Assembly: GCF_019469185.1 (NCBI RefSeq)
Contig: NZ_CP048264.1
Span: forward strand, 248,001-312,000
Length of the DNA: 64,000 bases
Source: Gilliamella sp. ESL0441
GTDB taxonomy: Bacteria; Pseudomonadota; Gammaproteobacteria; Enterobacterales; Orbaceae
Direction of reading: 5' to 3'
Below the pieces are notes generated by a model. The model was not told the DNA's origin and ran no database searches. It saw nothing but the letters and a program-made list of their open reading frames with translations. How positions within the stretch are numbered: the stretch's first letter is position 1; every line of letters starts with the position of its first letter. The position numbers and the translations under genes are program-made. Below are positions 1 through 11,531 of this stretch, piece after piece.

Positions 1-1
1 A

Positions 2-130
2 GCAGAAATTGTTGAGCACGGTCGTGGCGATAAAGTGAAAATTGTTAAATTCCGTCGTCGTAAACACTATCGTAAACAACAAGGTCACCGTCAGTGGTTC
101 ACTGATGTGAAGATCACTGCAATCGCTTAA
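2..130 (+). CDS. rplU: 50S ribosomal protein L21 (3' end only)
   Basis: The open frame enters from the left edge and ends at a TAA 15 bases before the L27 start, so only the last 42 residues are present. They read as the basic C-terminal tail of L21, with a [10 protein letters not shown] stretch and a closing [10 protein letters not shown]21 binds 23S rRNA in the large subunit and contacts L20. Position immediately upstream of rpmA matches the conserved rplU-rpmA operon of gammaproteobacteria. The tail and the context make the call secure; the start lies outside the window. Confidence 0.96.
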   Translation, partial: AEIVEHGRGDKVKIVKFRRRKHYRKQQGHRQWFTDVKITAIA

Positions 131-145
131 TAGGAGTATCGAACA

Positions 146-406
146 ATGGCACATAAGAAGGCTGGTGGTTCATCACGTAATGGTCGTGATTCCCAGAGTA
201 AACGTTTAGGTGTTAAACGTTATGGTTCTCAAGAAGTTCTTGCTGGTAATATTTTAGTACGTCAACGTGGAACTCAATTCCACCCAGGCACTAATGTAGG
301 TTGTGGTCGTGACCATACCTTATTTGCTTTAATTGACGGACAAGTAAAATTTGAAGTTAAAGGACCTAAAAACCGTCGTTATGTTAGTGTAATTGCTAAC
401 AGCTAA
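146..406 (+). CDS. rpmA: 50S ribosomal protein L27
   Basis: The 86-residue product opens with [16 protein letters not shown], the glycine- and lysine-rich L27 N-terminus that reaches toward the peptidyl transferase centre and contacts tRNA. The length matches the family (about 85 residues). It follows rplU by 15 bases with a clear AGGAG-type ribosome site, so the two are one transcription unit. A strong hairpin with a T run follows at 432-459. Nothing unusual is visible. Confidence 0.99.
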   Translation: MAHKKAGGSSRNGRDSQSKRLGVKRYGSQEVLAGNILVRQRGTQFHPGTNVGCGRDHTLFALIDGQVKFEVKGPKNRRYVSVIANS

Positions 407-431
407 TAAAAAGCGGTTTAACGTTTATGGA

Positions 432-459
432 AGCCTCACAGCTATTGTGGGGCTTTTTT
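432..459 (+). terminator. rho-independent terminator after rpmA
   Basis: AGCCTCACA (432-440) pairs with TGTGGGGCT (446-454), including one T-G wobble, around a five-base loop, and runs into six T residues. It separates the ribosomal protein operon from the permease gene downstream. Confidence 0.9.
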
Positions 460-490
460 CATTTCTTGAATTCATATAATATTAGTTAAT

Positions 491-2625
<2,135 letters not shown>

Positions 2626-2688
2626 TAATAACCTAAAAAAGTTAAACTTATCACTTCAAATTATCAACTAAAAAATCAGCATTGCGAA

Positions 2689-2714
2689 AATACAGGGTGA
2701 CATAGCCCTGTATT
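2689..2714 (+). terminator. hairpin downstream of obgE, probable weak terminator
   Basis: AATACAGGG (2689-2697) pairs perfectly with CCCTGTATT (2706-2714). The following sequence is pyrimidine-rich but has no uninterrupted T run, so termination is plausible but could instead be mRNA 3' end protection. Confidence 0.5.
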
Positions 2715-2812
2715 CCTCTCTATTATTCTCACGCTAACACAATGATTTCATATTAAAAAAAATGGTGGTTTACATTTTTCTTTTGTTTTTTGAAAAAAGT
2801 CAAAAAAAACGC

Positions 2813-2843
2813 TTGCTTTTAATAATGAGAATTATTATCATTA
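2813..2843 (+). promoter_or_regulatory. ryhB promoter overlapped by a Fur box
   Basis: AATAATGAGAATTATTATC at 2821-2839 matches the 19-base Fur consensus at 16 positions. A TTGCTT -35 (2813-2818) and a TATCAT -10 (2836-2841), 17 bases apart, place the Fur site across the spacer and -10, so Fur-Fe would block transcription. This is the arrangement expected for an iron-repressed small RNA. The start point near 2848 is inferred. Confidence 0.85.
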
Positions 2844-2847
2844 AGAT

Positions 2848-2946
2848 GTACTTGATTAGAGCGTCGCAAGACTTCTGAAAAAGTATGACATTGCTCACAT
2901 TGCTTCCAATGTTTGCCAGCCTAGCGCAACTATGCTGGCTTTTTTA
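2848..2946 (+). ncRNA. ryhB: RyhB-family iron-responsive small RNA
   Basis: The segment GACATTGCTCACATTGCTTCC at 2887-2907 is, from memory, the same as the core of E. coli RyhB, the part that pairs with target mRNAs such as sodB. It is followed by a GCCAGC...GCTGGC terminator stem and a T run (2915-2946), as in E. coli, and preceded by a Fur-box promoter. Predicted length is about 99 bases against 90 in E. coli. RyhB acts with Hfq to reduce expression of iron-using proteins when iron is scarce. The 5' end is inferred from the promoter. The RNA ends where the convergent lipoprotein gene ends. Confidence 0.9.
2915..2946 (+). terminator. RyhB terminator
   Basis: GCCAGC (2915-2920) pairs with GCTGGC (2934-2939), with a further TAG/CTA pairing inside across a mismatch, and is followed by seven T residues. 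It provides both transcript release and the Hfq-binding 3' U tail expected for RyhB. Confidence 0.9.
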
Positions 2947-2948
2947 TT

Positions 2949-3317
2949 TTAAAGTGATTTAAAAAACGATGTTTTGATAACTAATTGATCATCAATGACC
3001 ATTTTCCATTGACCGTCCTCAAAATAAGGAGGCGTACTTACTTTGAATAAAGAATTTAAACCTAAAACCCCTACTTTAAAATCATCGCCAATAAATTCTT
3101 GTATCGACCCTTCAACGCTTTTAGTTACCCCATCTTTTTTATAATTGTAAATAACTCTGGCGTCTTTAGTTATACTTATCACCATATATTCACCTTGCCA
3201 TGTGCCAATATAGTTACTTTTTTCGGGTGGAATTGTATCAAGTTCGTTACATGCAGTAATAAAGATGGCAAGTATTAGAAATAGATAAACATGTTTTATT
3301 TTCTTTAATAATTTCAA
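2949..3317 (-). CDS. small lipoprotein of unknown function
   Basis: The 122-residue product begins with a basic, hydrophobic lipoprotein signal (MKLLKKIKHVYLFLILAIF) ending in a lipobox ITAC, with Cys23 the predicted lipidated residue. The mature part is mostly beta-like, with a WQGEYMVISIT segment, and resembles small lipocalin-like or beta-sandwich lipoproteins only in general character. I do not recognise the family. It lies downstream of smrB on the same strand and its 3' end abuts the RyhB terminator from the opposite direction. Confidence 0.75.
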   Translation of the reverse strand: MKLLKKIKHVYLFLILAIFITACNELDTIPPEKSNYIGTWQGEYMVISITKDARVIYNYKKDGVTKSVEGSIQEFIGDDFKVGVLGLNSLFKVSTPPYFEDGQWKMVIDDQLVIKTSFFKSL

Positions 3318-3349
3318 GTTGTTATTCCTTATGTGTTTAACATTTATTT

Positions 3350-3880
3350 TTAGTTATTAATTGTATCAAATAAAATAAGTAATGCTGCACTGCCGCCAAA
3401 TTCTTTCGGTGCTTGATGAAAACAAATGATATTAGGATGCTGGGCTAACCACATTGGCGTCTGTTTTTTTAAGATGTTTTTACCATGTCCATACATGATA
3501 CAAGCACAATGTGCGTTTTCGCTTAAGCAAGCAGTAATAAGCGATGCTATTTCTTTTTTCGCTTCTTGCTGTGTTAATCCATGTAGATCTAAAAAAAATT
3601 CAGGTTCATAAAATCCACGACGTAATTTTTTAATCTCATAAGGATCAGCGTTGTCACGACTATAACGAATGGGATCGTCTTGTAAGAGCGGTTGATAATC
3701 ATCCGAAAAATAAAACTCAGCATGATTTTTTTCATGTTGTCGTTTTTCAATCGCAATGGCTTTTTGAGACCGTTTTAAGGGTTTATGAACAACGGTATCT
3801 TGTGCAAGTTTTTGGGTGTTGCCAATGCTACTTTTGAATAAGTTTATCTCTTCTTGAGTTAATTTAAATTTTTCAGTCAT
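3350..3880 (-). CDS. smrB: Smr-domain endonuclease SmrB (ribosome rescue)
   Basis: This is a 176-residue protein with a charged N-terminal region and a C-terminal Smr domain. The catalytic DLHG motif is at 98-101 and the conserved GHGK is at 131-134. SmrB cleaves mRNA at collided ribosomes upstream of the stall so that tmRNA can rescue them. Size and the N-terminal stretch FKLTQEEINLFKSSIG match the enterobacterial YfcN/SmrB form rather than MutS2. It starts six bases after nth on the same strand, so they are probably cotranscribed. Confidence 0.93.
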   Translation of the reverse strand: MTEKFKLTQEEINLFKSSIGNTQKLAQDTVVHKPLKRSQKAIAIEKRQHEKNHAEFYFSDDYQPLLQDDPIRYSRDNADPYEIKKLRRGFYEPEFFLDLHGLTQQEAKKEIASLITACLSENAHCACIMYGHGKNILKKQTPMWLAQHPNIICFHQAPKEFGGSAALLILFDTINN

Positions 3881-3886
3881 TGATAA

Positions 3887-4525
3887 TTACTCTGGGTAAA
3901 CTTTTTGTTTGAATTCACATAAATCTTCAATCACACAAGCCCCGCATCGCGGTTTTCTGGCGATACAAGTATAACGTCCATGCAAAATTAACCAGTGGTG
4001 ACAATTTATTTTGTACTCTTTGGGTACCACTTTCAATAATTTTTCTTCCACTGCCTCAACGGTTTTTCCGGGTGCAAAGCCAGTGCGATTGCTGACACGA
4101 AAAATATGAGTATCAACCGCAATCGTTGGCCAACCAAAAGCCGTATTTAGCACTACATTCGCTGTTTTTCTGCCTACACCGGGTAATGCGATTAATGCAT
4201 CAAAATTTTCTGGCACTTGACCTTGATATTTCTCAACTAAAATCTGGCAGGTTTTAATAATATTATCTGCTTTACTATTGTATAAGCCAATGGTACGGAT
4301 ATAACTTTTGAGCTTATCAACCCCAAGCGCTAAGATTTGTTCTGCTGTATTGGCAATTGCAAATAAAGGTTTGGTCGCTTTGTTTACACTCACATCGGTT
4401 GCTTGTGCAGAAAGAACAACAGCAATGAGCAATTCGAAAGGGGTTTGATAAACAAGTTCAGTTGTTGGATCTTTAATGTGATCTTTTAATCTTTCTAAAA
4501 TTTGAATACGAGTTGATTGTTTCAC
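3887..4525 (-). CDS. nth: endonuclease III
   Basis: The 212-residue base-excision glycosylase/AP lyase removes oxidised pyrimidines. The helix-hairpin-helix LPGVGRKTANV carries the catalytic Lys120, and Asp138 sits in AVDTHIF; both are at the E. coli numbering. The C-terminal 4Fe-4S cluster is present as CIARKPRCGACVIEDLC. The length equals the E. coli enzyme. It heads the nth-smrB pair, with its promoter in the 272-base gap shared divergently with putP. Confidence 0.98.
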   Translation of the reverse strand: MKQSTRIQILERLKDHIKDPTTELVYQTPFELLIAVVLSAQATDVSVNKATKPLFAIANTAEQILALGVDKLKSYIRTIGLYNSKADNIIKTCQILVEKYQGQVPENFDALIALPGVGRKTANVVLNTAFGWPTIAVDTHIFRVSNRTGFAPGKTVEAVEEKLLKVVPKEYKINCHHWLILHGRYTCIARKPRCGACVIEDLCEFKQKVYPE

Positions 4526-4797
4526 AGAGTATGATAAATATAAATAACATGTCTGATATTATATACTTTATTTGTATAAATATTGTAGGTTAAATTTAAT
4601 TTTTAGCTAAAAGTCACTTTATACGACGATAATTAAAATTACGGCAAAATAACAATCTCAATGACCTATCTGAAAAATTTTAGCGTGACGGATTGTCAGC
4701 TTAGTTATATTCATTCATCGCCTGCTTTTTAGCATGTGGTTTTTATGATAAGCTACTCCACTATTTTTTAATTTCATCAACAAGGTTTTTTAGAAAT

Positions 4798-6285
4798 ATG
4801 TCCTTACCAATGATTGTCACCTTTGCTATATACATTTTAGGAATGATTGCGATCGGTTTTTTTGCCTTTCGATCAACGCAAAACTTTGGTGATTATATTT
4901 TGGGGGGGCGCCGTATTGGTAGTGTTGTCACTGCGCTTTCGGCTGGCGCTTCGGACATGAGTGGTTGGCTATTAATGGGGCTGCCAGGGGCTGTTTTTTT
5001 ATTCGGTATTTCGCAAAGTTGGATTGCAATTGGTTTGATAATTGGGGCTTACTTAAACTGGTTACTGATTGCCGGTCGGTTACGTGTTTTTACTGAAATT
5101 AATCATAATTCCCTGACCTTACCCGACTATTTTGCTCGCCGATTTGATGATAAAAGTGCTTTGCTGCGTATTATTTCAGCGGTAATCATTCTTATCTTTT
5201 TTACGATTTATTGTGCATCAGGCGTTGTTGCGGGCGCAAAACTTTTTGAAAGTACCTTTGGAATGAGTTATGGTTGGGCAATGTTAGCTGGTGCCGGCGC
5301 AACAATCGCTTATACTTTTATAGGTGGTTTTTTAGCGGTCAGTTGGACGGATACTATTCAAGCGAGTTTGATGATGTTTGCACTTATCTTAACTCCCGTT
5401 ATGGTTATGGTGAACGCAGGTGGTTTTACCGATGCCTTAGCAAATATTGAATCGCTCAATCCTGATTATACCAACATCTTTGCTCACATGGATTTTATCG
5501 CTATTATTTCATTGCTTGGCTGGGGTCTTGGCTATTTTGGGCAACCGCATATTTTAGCTCGCTTTATGGCGGCTGACTCACATGATGTGATGAAAAATGC
5601 GCGTCGAATTAGTATGACTTGGATGATTTTATGTTTAGGTGGAGCAATTACGGTAGGATTTTTTGGTATTGCTTTCTTTGCCAATCATCCAGAGTTTTCA
5701 GATCTCATTAATAACGGTAAACATGAACGTATTTTTATCGAGTTATCCAAATTACTGTTTAATCCATGGGTTGCTGGTGTTTTATTAGCGGCGATTTTGG
5801 CTGCGGTGATGAGCACGTTAAGCTGTCAGTTACTTGTCTGTTCAAGCGCATTAACGGAAGATTTTTATCGTGCCTTTTTTAGACCGAAAGCAAAACAACG
5901 TGAACTTGTTTGGGTTGGACGAATTATGGTTTTACTGGTATCGGTCATCGCCATTTTATTAGCAATTAACCCTAATAATAGTGTCTTAGATTTAGTTAGT
6001 CATGCATGGGCAGGGTTTGGTGCTGCCTTTGGCCCCATTATTGTGTTTTCAGTATTTTGGTCTCGCATGACACGCAATGGCGCTCTAGCTGGTATGATTA
6101 CAGGAGCGGCAACAGTATTGCTTTGGATTAATTTTAATTGGTTTAATCTTTATTCACTTATTCCGGGTTTCTTATTTGCGTCTTTAGCGATAGTAATCTT
6201 TAGTTTATGTGATAAAAAACCGAATGAAATAGTGGAAGATCATTTTAAACAAGCGTATAAACGTTATCATAATAAAGTAGAATAG
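4798..6285 (+). CDS. putP: sodium/proline symporter
   Basis: This 495-residue SSS-family transporter has about 13 membrane segments. The N-terminal GGRRIGSVVTALSAGASDMSGWLLMG region contains the residues that bind Na+ and proline in PutP, and the overall length is close to E. coli PutP (502). It imports proline with Na+. No putA lies nearby, so uptake may serve osmoprotection or protein synthesis rather than a local catabolic operon. It is transcribed alone; the 271-base upstream gap shows no operator I can name. Confidence 0.94.
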   Translation: MSLPMIVTFAIYILGMIAIGFFAFRSTQNFGDYILGGRRIGSVVTALSAGASDMSGWLLMGLPGAVFLFGISQSWIAIGLIIGAYLNWLLIAGRLRVFTEINHNSLTLPDYFARRFDDKSALLRIISAVIILIFFTIYCASGVVAGAKLFESTFGMSYGWAMLAGAGATIAYTFIGGFLAVSWTDTIQASLMMFALILTPVMVMVNAGGFTDALANIESLNPDYTNIFAHMDFIAIISLLGWGLGYFGQPHILARFMAADSHDVMKNARRISMTWMILCLGGAITVGFFGIAFFANHPEFSDLINNGKHERIFIELSKLLFNPWVAGVLLAAILAAVMSTLSCQLLVCSSALTEDFYRAFFRPKAKQRELVWVGRIMVLLVSVIAILLAINPNNSVLDLVSHAWAGFGAAFGPIIVFSVFWSRMTRNGALAGMITGAATVLLWINFNWFNLYSLIPGFLFASLAIVIFSLCDKKPNEIVEDHFKQAYKRYHNKVE

Positions 6286-6353
6286 ATTTCAATAAAAATA
6301 GAGTTATCCAAAGTCAAATTTCAACGTAATAAAATTTTTATAGGTAAAATAAC

Positions 6354-7625
6354 ATGACAAAAAATGTGATCAAACAACTGCAAGAGCGAGGATTGATTGC
6401 TCAACTGACAGATGAAAAAGCACTCATGGAACTAATTGAACAAAATCCCATAGCGCTTTATTGTGGTTTTGATCCCACGGCTGATAGTTTGCATCTAGGT
6501 CATTTGGTACCATTACTTTGTTTAAAACGCTTTCAGTTAGCCGGTCATAAACCGATTGCGCTTGTTGGCGGCGCAACAGGTTTAATTGGTGACCCGAGTT
6601 TTAAAGCCGTTGAACGTAAATTAAATACTCAAGAGACTGTTGTTGAGTGGAGCGAAAAAATTAAACAACAAGTTTCTCCATTCTTAGATTTTAATTGTGG
6701 TGCAAATGCAGCGATTGTCGCTAATAACTATGATTGGTTTGGTGGCATGAATGTATTAACTTTTTTACGTGACATTGGTAAATATTTTTCAGTTAACGCC
6801 ATGATTAACAAAGAATCAGTCAAACAACGTATTGATCGTGATGAAGCTGGGATTTCATTTACTGAGTTTTCTTACAGTTTATTACAATCTTATGATTTTG
6901 CATGTTTAAATAAAGATCATAATGTGGTGTTACAAATTGGGGGATCAGATCAATGGGGTAATATTACTGCCGGTATTGATTTAACTCGTCGATTACATCA
7001 AAAACAAGTTTATGGTTTAACGGTTCCTTTAATTACCAAATCTGACGGTACAAAATTTGGTAAAACGGAAAGCGGTGCGGTTTGGCTTGACCCTAAAAAG
7101 ACCAGTCCATATAAATTCTATCAATTCTGGATTAATACCGCTGATGCTGATGTTTATCGTTTCTTAAAATTCTTTACTTTCATGTCATTAAATGAAATTG
7201 ATGCACTTGAAGAAGAAGATAAAAATAGCGGTGTGGCACCAAGAGCACAATATGTTCTTGCTGAAGAGGTCACACGTTTAGTCCATGGTGAAGAAGGCTT
7301 AATGGCAGCCAAACGGATCACTGAAAGTTTATTCTCAGGAAAATTAGCCGATCTATCTCAAGCCGATTTTGAACAATTGGCGCAAGACGGTATGCCAACG
7401 ATTACGGTTGAGGGCGATATTGATTTGCAACAAGCGATCGTTAATGCACAGTTTGCACCGTCAAGAGGCCAAGCCAGAACAATGATTGAATCTAATGCGA
7501 TTTCAGTTAATGGTGAACGTAACGCGACAACAGATTATCATTTTTCACAAGAAGATAAGCTTTTTGGACGTTATACATTACTTCGTCGAGGTAAGAAATA
7601 TTACTGCTTACTAATTTGGAGTTAA
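6354..7625 (+). CDS. tyrS: tyrosyl-tRNA synthetase
   Basis: This is a 423-residue class I synthetase. HLGH, the HIGH-type motif, lies near residue 47, and KFGKT is the KMSKS-type loop near 235. The tyrosine-recognition segment runs through [15 protein letters not shown]-terminal S4-like RNA-binding domain ([18 protein letters not shown]) binds tRNA. Only three bases separate it from pdxY, as in the enterobacterial tyrS-pdxY order, so the two are an operon. Confidence 0.98.
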   Translation: MTKNVIKQLQERGLIAQLTDEKALMELIEQNPIALYCGFDPTADSLHLGHLVPLLCLKRFQLAGHKPIALVGGATGLIGDPSFKAVERKLNTQETVVEWSEKIKQQVSPFLDFNCGANAAIVANNYDWFGGMNVLTFLRDIGKYFSVNAMINKESVKQRIDRDEAGISFTEFSYSLLQSYDFACLNKDHNVVLQIGGSDQWGNITAGIDLTRRLHQKQVYGLTVPLITKSDGTKFGKTESGAVWLDPKKTSPYKFYQFWINTADADVYRFLKFFTFMSLNEIDALEEEDKNSGVAPRAQYVLAEEVTRLVHGEEGLMAAKRITESLFSGKLADLSQADFEQLAQDGMPTITVEGDIDLQQAIVNAQFAPSRGQARTMIESNAISVNGERNATTDYHFSQEDKLFGRYTLLRRGKKYYCLLIWS

Positions 7626-7628
7626 TTT

Positions 7629-8495
7629 ATGAAAAATATACTATCTATTCAGTCACATGTTGTATTTGGTCATGCAGGTAATAGTGCTGCTGTATTCCCT
7701 ATGCGTCGTGTGGGAGTAAATGTATGGCCTTTAAATACTGTGCAATTTTCAAATCATACGCAATATCGTCAATGGACAGGCACGGTAATGCCAGCATCAC
7801 ATTTAACTGATATCGCCGATGGCATTAATGCCATAGGTGAACTTAAACGATGTGACGCAGTATTAAGTGGTTATATGGGATCCCCTGAACAAGGTAGTGC
7901 CATAACCGAAATAGTAAAAAAAGTAAAAGCTGTAAATCCCAATGCAATTTATCTTTGTGATCCTGTTATGGGGCATCCTGAAAAAGGTTGTTTTGTTGCG
8001 CCTGGCGTATCTGAATTTTTGTGTAATACTGCATTACCGATAGCAGATATGATGGCGCCTAATATTTTGGAGCTAGAAGAGTTAAATGGAAAACAGCCAA
8101 TTAATAACGTTGAAGAAGCGGTATTTGCATGTAAAGCACTTTGTAAAAAAGGGCCTAAAGCGATTTTAGTTAAACATTTAAGTCGTGCGGGGTATCGTAA
8201 AGATCGTTTTGAAATGTTACTCGTTACAGAACAAGAAGCATGGCACATTGAGCGCCCTTTAGTTGACTTTGGCGTGAGACAGCCTGTTGGTGTAGGCGAT
8301 ATGACGAGTGGATTGTTTTTAGCGAATATTTTGCTTGGTAAATCGCTGGTTGAGGCGTTAGAACATACCACTTCTGCGGTTTATGCTGTTATGCTTGAAA
8401 CCTTGAAACTCAATGAATATGAGCTTCAATTAGTTGCCGCTCAAGATGAAATTGCAAAGCCTTCACAATGGTTTCATGCGAAAAAAATTGATTAA
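7629..8495 (+). CDS. pdxY: pyridoxal kinase
   Basis: The 288-residue ribokinase-superfamily enzyme phosphorylates pyridoxal in the vitamin B6 salvage pathway. The N-terminal [18 protein letters not shown] and the C-terminal [10 protein letters not shown] anion-hole/catalytic-base motif are diagnostic. The length matches E. coli PdxY (287). Linkage to tyrS supports PdxY over PdxK. It follows tyrS by three bases. Confidence 0.96.
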   Translation: MKNILSIQSHVVFGHAGNSAAVFPMRRVGVNVWPLNTVQFSNHTQYRQWTGTVMPASHLTDIADGINAIGELKRCDAVLSGYMGSPEQGSAITEIVKKVKAVNPNAIYLCDPVMGHPEKGCFVAPGVSEFLCNTALPIADMMAPNILELEELNGKQPINNVEEAVFACKALCKKGPKAILVKHLSRAGYRKDRFEMLLVTEQEAWHIERPLVDFGVRQPVGVGDMTSGLFLANILLGKSLVEALEHTTSAVYAVMLETLKLNEYELQLVAAQDEIAKPSQWFHAKKID

Positions 8496-8562
8496 TTTTA
8501 TAAATGTGTAAAAATGGGAATAATTTAATTTAAAACTTTTACAAAATAAAAATGAGGGGACA

Positions 8563-9009
8563 ATGGAAGACAATATTTCATTGGGTGGAATGCTTTCCAG
8601 CTTACGCAGTAATATGGGACTTACTCAAGATGATATTGCTAGTAGAATTCATGTGCGTACAGCGGTAGTCGATGAAATTGAAAACGACTTACCAGTTCAT
8701 GCTCCTCTTGTTTTTATTAAAGGTTATATTAGAGCCTATGCAGAAATTGTTGGCTTGCCTGTTGAAGAATATAAAGCCCATCTTGACAAACTTTCTAAGC
8801 ATTATGAGTCAGCACAAAAAGCAAACCGTATACCGAGATATAAACGAAAAAAAAGTGGCAAGAAGCTTTTATTAATTTTTTTATTAATTCTTAGTTGTGT
8901 GATAGGGGCAACCGTATACTATATCAACAAGCAAAATAAAAATAATTATGTTGAAGTAAGTCATTATATTTCTCCATCATTAGCAGATTCTGACCGTGTT
9001 AAGAGTTAG
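8563..9009 (+). CDS. rodZ: RodZ-like cytoskeletal membrane protein, short form
   Basis: The 148-residue product has the RodZ layout only in part. There is a Cro/CI-type HTH (about residues 7-75, GLTQDDIASRIHVRTAVVDE) that in RodZ binds MreB. It is followed by a basic juxtamembrane stretch (RYKRKKSGKK) and one membrane helix (about 101-120). The periplasmic tail is only about 28 residues, whereas E. coli RodZ has 337 residues and a periplasmic domain. The stop lies 86 bases before ispG, so there is no room for a frameshifted remainder. Position before ispG-hisS is the normal rodZ place. Rod-shape maintenance through MreB is the likely role. Confidence 0.88.
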   Translation: MEDNISLGGMLSSLRSNMGLTQDDIASRIHVRTAVVDEIENDLPVHAPLVFIKGYIRAYAEIVGLPVEEYKAHLDKLSKHYESAQKANRIPRYKRKKSGKKLLLIFLLILSCVIGATVYYINKQNKNNYVEVSHYISPSLADSDRVKS

Positions 9010-9095
9010 CAAATTTTATCACTCTAATACAGACATTTGATGCAAATCTTGTTAAGATCACTAGCTAGTTATTTTGTTATATCATTAGGCGTGTT

Positions 9096-10205
9096 ATGAG
9101 TCATCAGGATTCACCGATTATCAGACGAGAATCTACCCGAATTTATGTCGGCAGTGTACCTATTGGTGGTGGTGCGCCTATTGCTGTTCAATCCATGACG
9201 AATACTCGTACGACGGATGTTGACAAAACTGTTGCTCAGATTCAAGCGCTTGAGCGTATTGGTGTCGATATTGTACGTGTGTCGATTCCAACAATGGATG
9301 CGGCAGAAGCGTTTAAATTGATTAAACAACAAGCGAAAGTTCCACTTATTGCTGATATTCACTTTGATTATCGTATTGCTTTAAAAGTGGCGGAATATGG
9401 TGTGGATTGTTTAAGAATTAATCCCGGTAATATCGGTAATGAATCAAGAATTCGAGCGGTTGTTGATTGTGCTAAAGATAAAAATATTCCAATAAGAATT
9501 GGGGTTAATTCAGGTTCTCTTGAAAAAGATATTCAAGAAAAATATGGCGAACCGACTCCACGGGCAATTGTTGAATCGGCGTTGCGTCATGTTGACATTT
9601 TGGATAGGTTTAATTTCGACCAATTCAAAGTGAGTGTGAAAGCGTCAGATGTATTTACAGCGGTGGATGCCTATCGACTCTTAGCTAAACAGATAAAACA
9701 ACCCCTACATTTGGGGATCACTGAAGCTGGTGGCGTTCGCAGTGGTGCAATTAAGTCGGCAATAGGTTTAGGTTTGTTATTATCGGAAGGTATTGGCGAT
9801 ACATTGCGTGTCTCTTTAGCCGCTGATCCTACAGAAGAAGTTAAAGTTGGTTTTGATATATTAAAATCGCTGAGAATTCGATCTCGTGGTATTAACTTTA
9901 TTGCTTGTCCGACCTGTTCAAGACAAGAGTTTGATGTCATTAATACAGTCAATACGTTAGAACAACGTTTAGAAGATATCATTACACCAATGGATGTATC
10001 GATTATTGGTTGTGTTGTTAATGGGCCAGGTGAAGCTTTAGCTTCAACAATGGGTGTTGCTGGCGGTCATAATAAAAGTGGCTTTTATGAAGATGGTGTG
10101 CGTATTGGTCGTATAGATAACGAACAGATGATCGATGAGCTGGAAGCGAAAATTCGAGCTAAAGCATCAATACTAAAAAACAGAATTGCAGCAACTGAAC
10201 TATAA
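9096..10205 (+). CDS. ispG: 4-hydroxy-3-methylbut-2-enyl diphosphate synthase (IspG/GcpE)
   Basis: The 369-residue enzyme carries out the penultimate step of the MEP isoprenoid pathway, converting MEcPP to HMBPP. A TIM-barrel N-terminal part precedes the 4Fe-4S domain, whose cysteine ligands are visible in CPTCSRQ and in CVVNGPGEA. The length matches the E. coli enzyme (372). It starts a series of closely spaced genes (24 bases to hisS), in the E. coli order. Confidence 0.98.
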   Translation: MSHQDSPIIRRESTRIYVGSVPIGGGAPIAVQSMTNTRTTDVDKTVAQIQALERIGVDIVRVSIPTMDAAEAFKLIKQQAKVPLIADIHFDYRIALKVAEYGVDCLRINPGNIGNESRIRAVVDCAKDKNIPIRIGVNSGSLEKDIQEKYGEPTPRAIVESALRHVDILDRFNFDQFKVSVKASDVFTAVDAYRLLAKQIKQPLHLGITEAGGVRSGAIKSAIGLGLLLSEGIGDTLRVSLAADPTEEVKVGFDILKSLRIRSRGINFIACPTCSRQEFDVINTVNTLEQRLEDIITPMDVSIIGCVVNGPGEALASTMGVAGGHNKSGFYEDGVRIGRIDNEQMIDELEAKIRAKASILKNRIAATEL

Positions 10206-10229
10206 TTTTATTAGATAGCGAATACATAA

Positions 10230-11507
10230 ATGACAGAGAAAAAAATCCAATCTATTCGGGGAATGAATGACTTACTCCCAACAGATAGTGCGAGTTGGCA
10301 ACAAATTGAAAAAATCGTTAAAGGTGTATTAAATAGCTATGGCTATAATGAGATAAGAACACCCATTGTTGAAGACACTGCGCTATTTAAAAGAGCCGTC
10401 GGTGAAGTGACGGATATTGTCGAAAAAGAGATGTATACTTTTAATGATCGTAATGATGAAAGTATCACTTTACGTCCCGAAATTACTGCGGGTTGTGTGC
10501 GTGCGGGCATTGAACATGGGCTTTTTTATAATCAAGAACAACGTCTTTGGTATTTAGGGCCTGCATTTCGTTACGAAAAACCGCAAAAAGGTCGCTATCG
10601 TCAATTTCATCAATTTGGTGTTGAAGTCTTTGGGCTTGAAGGACCTAATATTGATGCAGAATTGATTTTATTAACATCAAGATTCTGGAAAGCACTGGGT
10701 ATACAGGATCACACTTCGTTAGAATTAAATTCAATTGGCTCACTTGAAGCCAGAGCGAACTATCGTCAAGCACTCGTTGATTTTCTTGAACAAAATAAAG
10801 ATAAATTAGATGAAGACTGCTTACGTAGAATGTATACTAATCCATTACGTGTGCTTGATTCGAAAAATCCGGTGGTACAAGAATTACTTAATCAAGCACC
10901 AAAACTATTTGATTATTTAGATACAGAATCAAAAGAACATTTTGAAGGCCTGTGTCGTTTACTGGATAAAGCAGGAATAAAATACAATATTAATCAAAGA
11001 TTAGTAAGAGGATTAGACTATTACAATCGTACAGTATTTGAATGGGTAACAAGTAGCTTAGGTGCTCAAGGTACTGTTTGCGGTGGGGGGCGCTATGATG
11101 GATTAGTGAGCCAGTTAGGTGGTCAATCAACGCCAGCTGTTGGTTTTGCTATGGGACTTGAACGATTAGTATTACTTGTTCAAGCTGTTAATCCTTCATT
11201 AAATCGAGATAGTTCGATTGATATTTATATGATTTCTTCAGGAGATGAAAACACGATTTCAGCTGCGCAATGTGTTGCTGAATTATTACGTGATGGTTTA
11301 CCTGATAAACGAATTGTGACTAATTATGGAACGACTAATTTTAAGAAACAATTTGCCAAAGCAGATAAATTAGGTGCTAAAATAGCAGTTATTATTGGTG
11401 AAAATGAGTTAGCAAACCAAACGGTAACTATCAAAAACTTACAAACAGGTGAACAAACTGAAATTGCGCAAAGCGATATTGTTCAAACTTGTTTGGCAAT
11501 GATATAA
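10230..11507 (+). CDS. hisS: histidyl-tRNA synthetase
   Basis: This is a 425-residue class II synthetase. It has motif 2 ([18 protein letters not shown]), the histidine-specific signature [14 protein letters not shown], motif 3 near [12 protein letters not shown], and a C-terminal anticodon-binding domain. The N-terminal IRGMNDLLP is standard for HisRS. It is spaced 24 bases from both ispG and yfgM, in one operon. Confidence 0.99.
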   Translation: MTEKKIQSIRGMNDLLPTDSASWQQIEKIVKGVLNSYGYNEIRTPIVEDTALFKRAVGEVTDIVEKEMYTFNDRNDESITLRPEITAGCVRAGIEHGLFYNQEQRLWYLGPAFRYEKPQKGRYRQFHQFGVEVFGLEGPNIDAELILLTSRFWKALGIQDHTSLELNSIGSLEARANYRQALVDFLEQNKDKLDEDCLRRMYTNPLRVLDSKNPVVQELLNQAPKLFDYLDTESKEHFEGLCRLLDKAGIKYNINQRLVRGLDYYNRTVFEWVTSSLGAQGTVCGGGRYDGLVSQLGGQSTPAVGFAMGLERLVLLVQAVNPSLNRDSSIDIYMISSGDENTISAAQCVAELLRDGLPDKRIVTNYGTTNFKKQFAKADKLGAKIAVIIGENELANQTVTIKNLQTGEQTEIAQSDIVQTCLAMI

Positions 11508-11531
11508 ATCTAAAGGAAATAGGAGATAAGC

